Part shown: positions 8,511 to 16,997 of the stretch, piece by piece
How the letters are laid out: the number at the start of each line of letters is the position of its first letter
How positions within the stretch are numbered: position 1 is the first letter of the stretch
Source of the DNA: Pyxidicoccus sp. MSG2
GTDB lineage: Bacteria > Myxococcota > Myxococcia > Myxococcales > Myxococcaceae
NCBI RefSeq assembly: GCF_026626705.1
Contig: NZ_JAPNKC010000001.1
Coordinates: 11,967,001-12,031,000 of the forward strand
Direction: 5' to 3'
Length of the DNA stretch: 64,000 nucleotides
Made by a program: the position numbers and the translations under genes
Notes under the pieces: generated by a model
Database searches by the model: none
Told to the model about the DNA's origin: nothing
What the model saw: only the letters and a program-made list of their open reading frames with translations

Positions 8511-9100
8511 GGATAGACCGCACCGCCGGGGCCTGGGGACCACAGGAGTCCCAGGTCCAGGGGAACAGCCTCGAAGGGGGCCTCGCGAATCACCGTGTTC
8601 CCGCCGTACAGGGCCGTCCGCACCCAGCCGTTCTCTCCGCGTCCGTACACTTCCAGGGTGCGGCGCACGGGGTCGATGAGCCAGGCGTGCTGCACACCCT
8701 CGCGGTGGTACACGGGCATCTTGCGCACCCGGTCCAGCGTTCGCGTTGAAGGGGACACCACCTCGCACAGCCAGTCCGGCGCGGCGGTGAGCCAGGGCGT
8801 CTTCGGGTCTGTCGGCTCCGGAACCCGCTCGCGTCGCCACCCGGCCATGTCAGGGACCAGGACGTTGGGCTCGAAGTGCAGCTCGGGCCCGTGCAGGAAC
8901 CACCAGTCTCCCGGGCCGGTCGGTGTCATATCGAACCGTAGGGCCAGCAGTGCGCTCAGGCTTGAAATGACACGCAGGTGCCCGACCGCGGGACGGGGTG
9001 AGGCGTACAGCTCACCCGCGACGATCTCCCCCACCCATCCCGGCGGAAGAGCCTCGATGTCCTCGTAGGAAACCGGCATCTTCCCCTTGTCCTGCCCCAT
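8507..9100 (-). CDS. Uma2 (DUF820) family PD-(D/E)XK-fold protein
   Basis: A 197-residue protein of the Uma2 family, widely multiplied in cyanobacteria and myxobacteria, with a restriction-endonuclease-like fold and no settled function. The D of VLVPDMAGW and the acidic residue of LCEVVSPST form the usual metal-binding pattern. The segment YHREGVQHAWLIDP is also typical. The ATG at 9100 is preferred over the GTG six bases upstream because GGGAGG is seven bases before it. The stop codon overlaps that of the convergent transaminase gene in a shared CTAG. A palindromic element lies just upstream of the gene. Confidence 0.8.
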   Translation of the reverse strand: MGQDKGKMPVSYEDIEALPPGWVGEIVAGELYASPRPAVGHLRVISSLSALLALRFDMTPTGPGDWWFLHGPELHFEPNVLVPDMAGWRRERVPEPTDPKTPWLTAAPDWLCEVVSPSTRTLDRVRKMPVYHREGVQHAWLIDPVRRTLEVYGRGENGWVRTALYGGNTVIREAPFEAVPLDLGLLWSPGPGGAVYP

Positions 9101-9120
9101 GCGCACGCCTCCCGGAGAGA

Positions 9121-9176
9121 CAACCTGACAGGTTGACCGTATGGCACCCGATTCATTGGGGAGTCAACCTGCCAGG
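9121..9176 (-). promoter_or_regulatory. Candidate promoter/operator with repeated CAACCTG elements
   Basis: CAACCTG-A-CAGGTTG (9121-9135) is a perfect 7+7 palindrome about 20 bases upstream of the Uma2 start. A further copy, GTCAACCTGCCAGG (9163-9176), is the inverse of CCTGACAGGTTGAC (9125-9138) with one mismatch. On the minus strand a TTGACT is followed 18 bases later by CATACG, a weak promoter-like pair bracketed by the repeats. This looks like an operator for a repressor binding two sites, but no regulator gene is adjacent. Confidence 0.45.
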
Positions 9177-9218
9177 GCGGGAGTCTACAGAGGGGTCTGA
9201 CATTCACTGCCGGCGCGA

Positions 9219-10490
9219 CTACAGGCCCATGCAATTCGCGTAATACGTCACGCTGCCGGGCCAGTCGCTGAAGATGCCGATGACGCCGACGTGGCGGGCG
9301 AGCACGTCGAGCGCGACGTACATGTCCCCGTCGTTGTCAATCGCAGGGGCCACGGACTGGTAGTAGAAGCCGCCGCCCGTCTTCAGGGGGCCGGCGCGCT
9401 CGAAGGACCAGGTGATGATGTCCAGGCCCGCGGCCCGAGCGGCCTTCGCGTACGCCGACGGGACGATCTTCCCCGCCGAATCCAGCGTGAGGAGCACGTA
9501 GATGGGCGGCGCGATGATCTTCACTCCGGAGTCGACCAGCGCGTCCATGCTGGGAACCCAGGTGGTCGGGTTGTTCGGGTCGAAGATGGTGCCCGGAATT
9601 TCGTAGCGGCCGTCCAGGTACACGCCCTGCTTGCCGAAGCGGGGCTCGTGCTCGATCCAGTAGAGCACGTCGTTCAGGTCGAACGACTGCGGCCAGACGT
9701 CGCTCGGGTCGACGCGCGCCTGCTTGTACTCGTTGATCATCTGCTGGGCGTACTGCTGCTGCGTGTACTCACCCTGGAACGGCATGGGCACGCTGGGGGC
9801 CTTGAGCTCCGGGGTGAACTTCACGTCGAGCTTCTTGAAGAGCTCGATGCTCTCCTTGTGGGAGAGGACGGTGCCGCAGGTGGAGTACAGGTCCGTGCGC
9901 CAGTTGGCCGTTCCCCCGAGGTACTGGGCCACGGTGGTCGCGGCCGGGTTGGACGCGTCCATCTTCCCGCAGAGCTGCTTGAACTCGGCGAGGGTGATGT
10001 CGCTGGTGCAGCAGAGCGCCGAGGCCGCGCGGCCCGTGGTGGGGTTCGCCGGCTGGAAGGGCTGTGTGCACTTCGCCGCCAGCGCGGGGATGGCGAGGAT
10101 GTTGGTGGTGGTGTGCAGGTCACACTGCGAATGGCGGCACACGAGCTGCCGGTCCTTCGTGAAGGTGACGTCGCACTCGAGGATTCCAGCGCCCATGCGG
10201 GCCGCGGCCTCGTAGGACTCCTTGGTGTGCTCGGGGAACTGGAGCGGGGCGCCGCGGTGGGCGATGGAGAACTCGGTCTTGTAGAACGGGCCCTCGGAGC
10301 ACTGCTGGAGCTTCCGCTTGAGGGGGCTCTCGTCCATGTCCTCGACGAGGTAGTAGGGGCGAGGGCCCACTTGGACGTTGAGACGGCGCGGGGGCTTGAG
10401 CTCGTTGTCCCTGGCGGACACGACGGAAGGGGAGGCGAGGCACGCGGTGAGGGTTACTGCGGCGAGGGTCATCAGTCTCGTCGGAGTCAT
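9219..10490 (-). CDS. Exported glycerophosphodiester phosphodiesterase family protein
   Basis: A 423-residue protein, starting at the ATG at 10490 that has AAGGAG upstream. The N-terminus is a signal sequence with either a lipobox (LTAC) or a signal peptidase I site (VVSA). The GDPD core is clear: [16 protein letters not shown] near residue 75, [14 protein letters not shown] and VCRHSQCDL. These provide the two catalytic histidines and the Glu/Asp metal ligands of the family. These enzymes hydrolyse glycerophosphodiesters from phospholipid deacylation to glycerol 3-phosphate and an alcohol. The length (family cores are about 250) leaves room for insertions. It is probably periplasmic or on the outer membrane. 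Confidence 0.85.
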   Translation of the reverse strand: MTPTRLMTLAAVTLTACLASPSVVSARDNELKPPRRLNVQVGPRPYYLVEDMDESPLKRKLQQCSEGPFYKTEFSIAHRGAPLQFPEHTKESYEAAARMGAGILECDVTFTKDRQLVCRHSQCDLHTTTNILAIPALAAKCTQPFQPANPTTGRAASALCCTSDITLAEFKQLCGKMDASNPAATTVAQYLGGTANWRTDLYSTCGTVLSHKESIELFKKLDVKFTPELKAPSVPMPFQGEYTQQQYAQQMINEYKQARVDPSDVWPQSFDLNDVLYWIEHEPRFGKQGVYLDGRYEIPGTIFDPNNPTTWVPSMDALVDSGVKIIAPPIYVLLTLDSAGKIVPSAYAKAARAAGLDIITWSFERAGPLKTGGGFYYQSVAPAIDNDGDMYVALDVLARHVGVIGIFSDWPGSVTYYANCMGL

Positions 10491-10622
10491 GAGGCGCACG
10501 GCTCCTTGCGGGAGTTCGGGGTCGAAAAGCGCGCGCACCTTGCACGTCCTCATCGGGTCCGTTGCGTCAAGACTCAGCCACGATTCGTGAGCGGCGCTCC
10601 GTAGGCGCCATCCGCGATGCCG

Positions 10623-11390
10623 TCACGGTTTCGTGCCATCTACCAGGGCCAACGGGAACAGGGCTCGGTGGTGGATGTTCGGGTAATACGCCGCGAGGTG
10701 GAGAGCTCCGCCCACGCTTACCCAGGCCCGTCTGGCCGGAGCGTCCTGCGCTCTCAACCAGGCGTCCGCTGCTTCGCGCGTCTCGAAGGATGCCACGGCA
10801 ACGGGGGGCTCCTTCTCCACGAGTTCCTCAAGGTACCACTGAAGAGCGCGGTTGCGTGGCAGACGGCGCAGGTTCGTTTCGCGATCGTGGACGACGTGAT
10901 GATACCCGTTGCCGATGAGCACGTCGGCGGGGTCTGGGGGATTGGGGTGGCTCGCAAGCCAGGCTTCCGCCTCCTCCCGTGTGCCGAACGAGGCCACGAC
11001 GTAGGGAGGAGCGTCCGCTTCTGCATGCTCCCGAAAGTCGGCGAACGCTTCCAACTGGCCGGTTGCATCGATGTAGCGAATCGCGTCGAGGATGGCCTGG
11101 CTCTGTGCCTCCTCCTCCGGGAGCTCAGGCTCAGCGCGCACCTGCTCGAAGAAGCGGCTCGTTTTCTCCATGAGGCCTCGGAGTTCCGATGGGCCGCCTC
11201 GAGGAGTCACGCCGAGAGAGTCGAGCCGCTTGAAGAAGTCTTCAAAGGGGTACCGCTGCCCAGTGGCAGAGATGAAATCCAGGGCGTCACGTGCGAGGAG
11301 CAGGATTCGAGCCTGATCGCGTGGCGGGTTTTGACTCCAACGCCTCCCAATCACCGGGTGTGCTTCCGCGAGCGCAGCGAGGTTCGTCAT
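10623..11390 (-). CDS. Unknown protein with two related repeats; possible immunity protein
   Basis: A 255-residue protein without a signal sequence, so predicted cytoplasmic. The start at 11390 overlaps the stop of the upstream lipoprotein gene in an ATGA, which implies tight coupling. The N-terminal half is helical. The C-terminal half contains two copies of a roughly 45-residue unit that each begin VASF(G/E)TREEA-AWL and continue with a small strand-rich part (PADVLIGNGYHHV, then RRAWVSVGGALHL). I do not recognise a named family with certainty. A cytoplasmic partner encoded directly after a lipoprotein is the arrangement of myxobacterial SitA/SitI toxin-immunity pairs, so immunity is a hypothesis, supported by position only. 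Confidence 0.65.
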   Translation of the reverse strand: MTNLAALAEAHPVIGRRWSQNPPRDQARILLLARDALDFISATGQRYPFEDFFKRLDSLGVTPRGGPSELRGLMEKTSRFFEQVRAEPELPEEEAQSQAILDAIRYIDATGQLEAFADFREHAEADAPPYVVASFGTREEAEAWLASHPNPPDPADVLIGNGYHHVVHDRETNLRRLPRNRALQWYLEELVEKEPPVAVASFETREAADAWLRAQDAPARRAWVSVGGALHLAAYYPNIHHRALFPLALVDGTKP

Positions 11391-12022
11391 GGCGCCACCG
11401 CAGGCGTGGAGTGGGGCTCGGAGGATACCAGCAAGACGGCCGGTGCGAGGACCAGGGCTGTGCCACCGCTCCCTGCAACGACGACAACGAACGCGACGCC
11501 CGCGATGACGACGACAGTGCCCACCACGAGCTCGCGGCGGTGCTGCTTCAGCCAGTCCACCGCGCTGTCGACGGCGGGGAAGCGGACCCGAAGCTTGGCG
11601 GCTTCGGCCGCCTCCTTGAGCCTGCTGCAATCCAGAAATGCCGGCCTGCACCTGGCGATACAGATTTCCTTTTTGGAACCCGCGCTTGCGTGAGTCCAGT
11701 TGCGACCCTTCAAGCTGGCCTTGCACATCGCTTCGCATGAATCCTGCTCTGCTTCACAGTCACGGTTGAAGGATGCGAGAGCGACAGGTCCATCGAGATG
11801 CCCGTTGCTCGGGAGGGCCGGGGAGGATGACGCAAATTCACTCAAGGGACGCCAGGCATGGGACACCTGACCGTCCCGCGCTTCCTGAATGACGAGCACT
11901 TGGCGGGACGGCTCCGTGGAACTCGACGCGCCGGGCGACGTGCGCCCGGTGGTGCCACAAGAAGTCAGCAACAGGGCGAGGCTTGACGCCACAATCCAGC
12001 GTGGCACGACACGGAGGTCCAT
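11387..12022 (-). CDS. Cys-rich lipoprotein; candidate SitA-like polymorphic toxin
   Basis: A 211-residue protein with a lipoprotein signal: MDLRVVPRW then a hydrophobic run ending LLTSC. The ATG at 12022 (GGTGG upstream) is preferred over one at 12040. A central Cys-rich region (CEAEQDSCEAMC, later CIARCRPAFLDC) suggests disulfides. Near the C-terminus a strongly hydrophobic stretch (about 155-195) with Gly and Val could insert in a membrane. Myxobacterial SitA toxins are lipoproteins passed between kin by outer membrane exchange, with a variable C-terminal toxic domain and a downstream immunity gene. The lipobox, membrane-active tail and coupled downstream gene fit that plan, but no toxin domain is recognised. 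It could equally be an ordinary envelope lipoprotein. Confidence 0.65.
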   Translation of the reverse strand: MDLRVVPRWIVASSLALLLTSCGTTGRTSPGASSSTEPSRQVLVIQEARDGQVSHAWRPLSEFASSSPALPSNGHLDGPVALASFNRDCEAEQDSCEAMCKASLKGRNWTHASAGSKKEICIARCRPAFLDCSRLKEAAEAAKLRVRFPAVDSAVDWLKQHRRELVVGTVVVIAGVAFVVVVAGSGGTALVLAPAVLLVSSEPHSTPAVAP

Positions 12023-12091
12023 GCTGACCACCGTACGCATGCGCAGAGAACTGCGTCGACGTATTCCGTATCCGTGGAGTCTTCCTGGAAC

Positions 12092-13786
12092 TCAGTCCTT
12101 CCCCGCGCCCTTCGGCGGGCCCTCGCCGCCCATGGGCGACAGCGCCGCGGACAGTGCACCGGCCTGCTCGTGCGGCATCTTGTCTCGCGGCGAGCGGTAG
12201 TACTGCATGGGCGAGTGGTGCAGGAAGTTCGACACGCGGCTCGTGTACAGACAGGCGTACTGCTCCACCTGGTACCCGAAGCGGCTGTTCTCGTTGCCCT
12301 CCTTGAACAGCAGCCCCCAATACGGGTTGAAGCCTTCCTCGACGTCCTGCTCCAGCGTGTCCGCGATCTCGTTCGCGTCCTTCAGCGCCCGGCGCATCCG
12401 GTCCAGCTCGAACTTCGTCTGCTTCCGAAGCTCCTCCGCCTGTACGCGCTCCGACGGAGACAGCGGCTCGCGCTCCAGCCTGCGCTCCAGCGCGTTCAGC
12501 AGCGTCTTGTGGTGGTTCACCTCGTCATCCAGACGCTCGCGCACCACCTCCACCTGCGACAGTGTCCCAATCTCCTCCTGCCGCGAGTCCGTGTAGGTGA
12601 TCTCGTCTTCAATCTCCTGCACCACCATGCACGTGCGCCACAGCGACGACTTCTTCGACTTCAGGATGTCGCCGTAGATGTGGTCACCCACGTAGAGGAT
12701 GTTCTCCCCGCGGTACCCCGTCAGCTCCTCGAACCGCGCCAGGTTGCCGCCCGAGTACACCTTTCCCCGGTCCAACGAGCTCGCCTCGCCGATGACGCGG
12801 CCTTCCTCGGTGGTCGCGTCCAGCTCCAGGAACGGACGCCCCTCCGTGAAGAACCCCGGCTTGCCCGCCGCCGTCACCACCACGTCGAAGTAGTTCCGCC
12901 AGCTCGGATACTCCGCCAGCTGCCCGTCCAGCAGGTACTTCATCACCGCGTCCGTGTAGTCCCACGCCGAGTTCGTCAGCAGGAACAGCCGCTTCCCACC
13001 CGAGCGCAGCTTGTGCAACGCCGGCCCCAGCTCCGGGTCCAGGAACACGTAGCGACCCAGATCCTTGCGCACCTCGAACTTCAGCGAGTTGTCCCGGTGG
13101 ATCGTATCGATGGCCTCGCGGATGTCGTCGTACAGCTTCCCGTAGTCCACCCGCTGCCCGAGCGACTCCATCAGCTCGATGATGCCCGCGAACAGGCACG
13201 TCTCCGGCAACGCGAAGAGCGTGTCGTTCCACGCGAACTGCGGGTTGCGCAGCCGCACCCGCTTGTTGCGGTACAGCTCGCGCCACACCTCGGGCTTCAG
13301 CGGGCGCAAGCCGTGGTACGCACGCCCCACGTGACCGAAACGGTCCATCTTCAGGATGTTTCCGTTGACGCGGTCCACCGCCAGCCCGCGCATCACGAAG
13401 TGGTGGTCGTAGAGCAGGCCGCCCACCATCGGCGGGTAGCCGTACTCCGTCACCAGCTTCGCCAGCGTCATGTCGAACGAGAGCTGCTCCAGCCGGCGCA
13501 TGTGGTAGATGGCCAGCGTGTAGTCCATGTCGAAGCCAATGAGCTCCACGCTCGACATGCGCAGGTTGCGGTTGACGAACACCTCGCGCGCTCGCGGCAC
13601 CACGTCCCGCCGCTCACGTGGCAGCGTGAGCAGCCGGGTGAGCCCCTCGTCGGCCAGCAGCTCGTGGGCGCGCCGAGAGGCGCTCGCCGCCCGAGCCTGG
13701 TTGAGTGGAGAACGAAAACTCCCGTGTAGCGGGTCCTGCACGGGCCCGCCCGGGATGGGTCGGAAGGGAGAGAGAGTCTGGGGCAC
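12092..13786 (-). CDS. HAD-IG family 5'-nucleotidase
   Basis: A 564-residue HAD hydrolase of the subfamily related to the cytosolic purine 5'-nucleotidase. Motif I reads GFDMDYTLAIY near residue 85, where the first Asp is the nucleophile and the second the acid/base. Later segments FLLTNSAWDYTD (motif II) and ILYVGDHIYGDI (motif III/IV) complete the set. Members usually dephosphorylate purine nucleoside monophosphates. The long C-terminal part (about 400-564) is helical and charged. The GTG start at 13786 has no clear ribosome site, so the first about 70 residues are uncertain. It is divergent from the zinc-ribbon gene at 13870. Confidence 0.85.
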   Translation of the reverse strand: MPQTLSPFRPIPGGPVQDPLHGSFRSPLNQARAASASRRAHELLADEGLTRLLTLPRERRDVVPRAREVFVNRNLRMSSVELIGFDMDYTLAIYHMRRLEQLSFDMTLAKLVTEYGYPPMVGGLLYDHHFVMRGLAVDRVNGNILKMDRFGHVGRAYHGLRPLKPEVWRELYRNKRVRLRNPQFAWNDTLFALPETCLFAGIIELMESLGQRVDYGKLYDDIREAIDTIHRDNSLKFEVRKDLGRYVFLDPELGPALHKLRSGGKRLFLLTNSAWDYTDAVMKYLLDGQLAEYPSWRNYFDVVVTAAGKPGFFTEGRPFLELDATTEEGRVIGEASSLDRGKVYSGGNLARFEELTGYRGENILYVGDHIYGDILKSKKSSLWRTCMVVQEIEDEITYTDSRQEEIGTLSQVEVVRERLDDEVNHHKTLLNALERRLEREPLSPSERVQAEELRKQTKFELDRMRRALKDANEIADTLEQDVEEGFNPYWGLLFKEGNENSRFGYQVEQYACLYTSRVSNFLHHSPMQYYRSPRDKMPHEQAGALSAALSPMGGEGPPKGAGKD

Positions 13787-13869
13787 GGGACATCAACACA
13801 TACCACGCGCGTGTCCCCTCGGCTCGTCCTTGCCGGTCCAGAGAGAGCGTGGCACGCTCACCTTCTGCA

Positions 13870-14193
13870 ATGCGCTCGCCCGCCCGACGCCAGCCCTCGG
13901 AGAGTCCCGAGGAGGTCCATGCGCGCCTGTCCGCCCGGATCTCCGCGCTCGAAGACCGCGTGCGACTCCTGGAGGCCCGGCTCCGCGTGAGCACCCGCGC
14001 GCCCACGCCCGCCGTCCGGCTGGCCTCCAGGCGGGCCGACGAGCCGTCGCGTCCCGCCTCCGCCCGCGCGCGGCCTCGCTGCCCCGGCTGTACCCTGGAG
14101 CTCCCCAAGGGACGGCGCGGTGAGTCGTGCGTCTGGTGCGGCTTCGTCTTCTCCGCCGTGTCCCGGCGCCGCCCGACACGAAAGAAGCGATGA
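13870..14193 (+). CDS. Small coiled-coil and zinc-ribbon protein
   Basis: A 107-residue protein. Residues about 15-42 form a heptad pattern (ARLSARISALEDRVRLLEARL), and the middle is Arg/Ala/Pro-rich. Near the end is a CPGC...CVWC pair, a typical zinc ribbon with an aromatic after the second pair. The C-terminus is very basic. The gene overlaps the pseudokinase start by four bases (ATGA). That overlap and the ordered motifs argue it is real despite its size. The function is unknown; a DNA, RNA or kinase-tail-binding adaptor is possible. Confidence 0.6.
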   Translation: MRSPARRQPSESPEEVHARLSARISALEDRVRLLEARLRVSTRAPTPAVRLASRRADEPSRPASARARPRCPGCTLELPKGRRGESCVWCGFVFSAVSRRRPTRKKR

Positions 14194-16301
14194 GCGCCAC
14201 CTACAGACTGACGGGCCGCATCGAGGCCGGCGAGCTCGCGGAGCTGTACGAGGGCCTCTCGCTCCCCTCGACCGAGGTGGTGGTGAAGCTCTTCCACCCC
14301 AAGACGTCCGACCCCGCCTACGCGCTGGACCTCGCGGAGACGACGCGGCTGCTCCAGTCCGTGCGCCACCCCGGCATCCTCCACGTGGTGGACATCGGCG
14401 TCGTGCGCCAGCGGCTCGCCGTCGTGCGCGAGGACGTGGAGGGCTTCACGCTCGGCACCGCGCTGCAGCGGCTCCACACGAAGGAAGTGGTGCTGCCTCC
14501 CGCGGTGGCGCTCCACATCGTCATCCAGTTGCTCGAAGCCGTGCAGCAGGCCCATGAGGCCGGCGTCCTCCATGGCGCCCTCACGCCGGGCAACGTGGTG
14601 CTGGCGCGCGACGGCACGCCCGCGGTGTGCGACTTCGGCGCGCTGCGCGCCCTCATGGCGGTGCCGCAGTTGCGCCGCTCGTTCGCCAACCGGGGCCGCG
14701 GCACGTACCGCTCGCCCGAGGTGACGCGCGGCGAGGCCCACACCGAGCAGTCCGATGTCTACTCCCTGGGCGCCATCGCCTACGAGTTGCTCACGCAGCG
14801 CGAGCCCGTGGTGGCGGGGGGCGGGGGCGTGTCCACGCGCCGCAGCGAGGCGCTGCCTCCGCCCAGCCGGTTGGACCGGCGCATCAACTCGCGGTTGGAC
14901 TCGCTCATCCTCCGCGCCCTGGAGGCGACTCCCCAGCGGCGCTTCCGCTCGTGCGGCGAGTTCGCCTCGTCCCTGCGCAACTTCCTCTCCGCGAGCGGCG
15001 GCCTGCCGAGCGTGGACGACGTGCGCCGGTTCGTGGTCGAGCTGTTCCCCAACGAGGTGAGCCTCGCCGGCACCGTGGGGCCCGCGCCGTTCAAGGAGAC
15101 GTTCACCCTGGAGCCCATCTCCGGCGCGGAGATGGACGACCTCCACGCCGAGGAGCCCGAGGCCTCCATCATCCAGCGCACGCCCTTCAGCCGCTCGCTC
15201 TCCGAGACGGAGGCCGGCGCGGATACCCAGGAGTCCGCCGAGCCCGCCTTCGAGGCGTACCGCCCGGAGGACTACGAGCCGGACCTGGCCGCGCCATCCC
15301 TCACGCGCACCCGCGCACCCGAAGCCTCCGCGCAGCGAGAGGCTCCGGTGGGGGAGGGCGAGACGACGGGGCCGGGACAGGCGGGTCCTCTGGAGCGCGG
15401 CTGGGAGGCCCCGCCGGGCGCCGCGCCGGCCAAGCCGCGTCGGCAACTGGTGCCCCAGGGCGGGGCCAACGGGCAGCAGTCCACCCGCGTCGGCGCTCGC
15501 AACCCGCGCATGCGGATGGTGGAGGACTTCTCCGGGCCCAGCCCTTCCGAGGACGACGAGGAGCTGTCCGTCTCCGTCTCGACGTCCGGCCGCCGCAACG
15601 CCCGGCCGCGCCGCCCGGCCGCTGAGCGCGCTTCCCGTTCTTCGCTGCCCGAGCCGTTTCCCGCTTCGGCGCGCCCGGAGGCAAGGTCGCGGGACGACAT
15701 CCCCATGCCGCCGCCGTCGGATCCCCACTCCCCGAGGCTGCTCACGGATGAGATGGACCTGTCCGGCGCCACGAAGCGGCGCGGGAAGATGGTGGCCATC
15801 GCCGGCGCACTGGCCCTGGTGGGGCTCATCAGCTTCGCCATCGCCGCGTGGCGTCTCGGGGGACAGCCCGAGGAGGGCGGTCCCCCCATCCGAGCCCCGG
15901 ACCTTTCGGCCCAGGTGCCGGAAGCCCAGGGGCCGACGGAGCCCATTCCGGTGCCCCGGCCTCCGCCCCCGCCGGAGCCCGTGAAGGTGGAGGAGCCTGT
16001 TCGCCAGGCCGCGCAGGACACGGCCCCGGCGGAGGACGAAGACACCTCCGAGGCGAAGCTCCCGCCGAAGTCCCAGCGCGCGTACGTCACCATCACCACC
16101 AACGGCCCCGCGCGGGTGTACATCGACGGGGAGCGGGTGGGCCGGACCACGCCCCTGTCCCGCTTCCCCCTCAAGGCGGGCACGCGGCTCATCCGGCTGG
16201 TGTCCATCGCCACGGGCGAGGCGCAGGATTCGGAACTGCGCTTCACCCGCGGGCAGCATCGCAAGCTGGTGGTGAACTTCGTCAATACTCCGAGAAGGTG
16301 A
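14190..16301 (+). CDS. Receptor-like Ser/Thr pseudokinase with PEGA domain
   Basis: A 703-residue protein. The N-terminal about 280 residues have the Hanks-type protein kinase fold: VVVK with K33, a DFG at 148-150, and the SDVYSLGAIAYELLT helix. The catalytic loop normally reading HRDLKPxN is HGALTPGN (H128-A130), so the catalytic base Asp is Ala. The Gly-rich loop is also degenerate. It is therefore predicted to be a pseudokinase that binds rather than phosphorylates. A long Pro/Ala/Glu-rich linker leads to one transmembrane segment (about 536-556). A periplasmic Pro-rich stretch and a PEGA domain (about 630-700) follow. The start at 14190 overlaps the previous stop. The NarL-type regulator gene follows after four bases. 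Confidence 0.85.
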   Translation: MSATYRLTGRIEAGELAELYEGLSLPSTEVVVKLFHPKTSDPAYALDLAETTRLLQSVRHPGILHVVDIGVVRQRLAVVREDVEGFTLGTALQRLHTKEVVLPPAVALHIVIQLLEAVQQAHEAGVLHGALTPGNVVLARDGTPAVCDFGALRALMAVPQLRRSFANRGRGTYRSPEVTRGEAHTEQSDVYSLGAIAYELLTQREPVVAGGGGVSTRRSEALPPPSRLDRRINSRLDSLILRALEATPQRRFRSCGEFASSLRNFLSASGGLPSVDDVRRFVVELFPNEVSLAGTVGPAPFKETFTLEPISGAEMDDLHAEEPEASIIQRTPFSRSLSETEAGADTQESAEPAFEAYRPEDYEPDLAAPSLTRTRAPEASAQREAPVGEGETTGPGQAGPLERGWEAPPGAAPAKPRRQLVPQGGANGQQSTRVGARNPRMRMVEDFSGPSPSEDDEELSVSVSTSGRRNARPRRPAAERASRSSLPEPFPASARPEARSRDDIPMPPPSDPHSPRLLTDEMDLSGATKRRGKMVAIAGALALVGLISFAIAAWRLGGQPEEGGPPIRAPDLSAQVPEAQGPTEPIPVPRPPPPPEPVKVEEPVRQAAQDTAPAEDEDTSEAKLPPKSQRAYVTITTNGPARVYIDGERVGRTTPLSRFPLKAGTRLIRLVSIATGEAQDSELRFTRGQHRKLVVNFVNTPRR

Positions 16302-16305
16302 CTCC

Positions 16306-16971
16306 ATGGACCGGACCCGCATCTTCGTCGTCGAGGACCAGCCGCAGCTCCTGAAGAACCTGGTCAAGGTGCTGGGCACCTTTCCCGAGCTGGAGGTGGT
16401 GGGCACCTCGCAGGAGGGTGAGGCCGCGGTGGAGGCCATCCTCGAGGTGCGGCCGCAGCTCGTGCTGTTGGACCTGGAGCTGCCGGGCATCAACGGCATC
16501 CAGGTGACGCAGCGGGTGAAGCGCCGCGCGCCCGACGTGGAGATCCTCATCCTCACGTCCTTCGACGACGAGCAGAAGGTGTACGAGGCCATCCAGGCCG
16601 GTGCGTCCGGCTACCTCGTCAAGCGCGTGGGGCCGGAGAAGATCCGCTCCGGCATCCAGGAGGTGATGTTGGGCGGCACCGTGCTGGAGCCCATCATCGC
16701 CCGCCGCTTCTGGAACTACTTCCAGTCCGTCCAGGCGAAGCCGGCCTCGCCGGAGAAGAAGGCGGACAACCCCTGGGTCCTCACGCCCACGGAGTTCGAG
16801 GTGCTGCGCTATGTTGCCAAGGGCCTGTCCAACGCAGAGGTGGGGCAGGTGATGACGCTGGAGCGGCGCACCGTGCGCACCCACCTGTCACATATCTACC
16901 GGAAGATGGGCGTCAACTCTCACGTGGAAGCCGTCGTGATGGCTCTGCGCGCGGGCGTCGTGGATCTATAG
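16306..16971 (+). CDS. NarL/FixJ-family response regulator
   Basis: A 221-residue protein with a receiver domain (about 5-125) and a LuxR-type helix-turn-helix domain (about 155-221). The receiver shows the acidic pair VVEDQ, the phosphoacceptor Asp in LLDLELPG near residue 56, and the Lys in GYLVKRV. The DNA-binding domain shows LTPTEFEVLRYVAKGLSNAEV, the usual GerE pattern. No histidine kinase gene is beside it. Four bases separate it from the pseudokinase, so an unusual signalling link to that protein is plausible. Its targets are unknown. Confidence 0.9.
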   Translation: MDRTRIFVVEDQPQLLKNLVKVLGTFPELEVVGTSQEGEAAVEAILEVRPQLVLLDLELPGINGIQVTQRVKRRAPDVEILILTSFDDEQKVYEAIQAGASGYLVKRVGPEKIRSGIQEVMLGGTVLEPIIARRFWNYFQSVQAKPASPEKKADNPWVLTPTEFEVLRYVAKGLSNAEVGQVMTLERRTVRTHLSHIYRKMGVNSHVEAVVMALRAGVVDL

Positions 16972-16997
16972 CCGCGCTCTATGTACGGTGGGGGCCT

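Noticed and set aside
13614-16592. Leftward ORF of 992 codons
   Set aside because: Opposite the pseudokinase gene, low-complexity, no recognisable domain.
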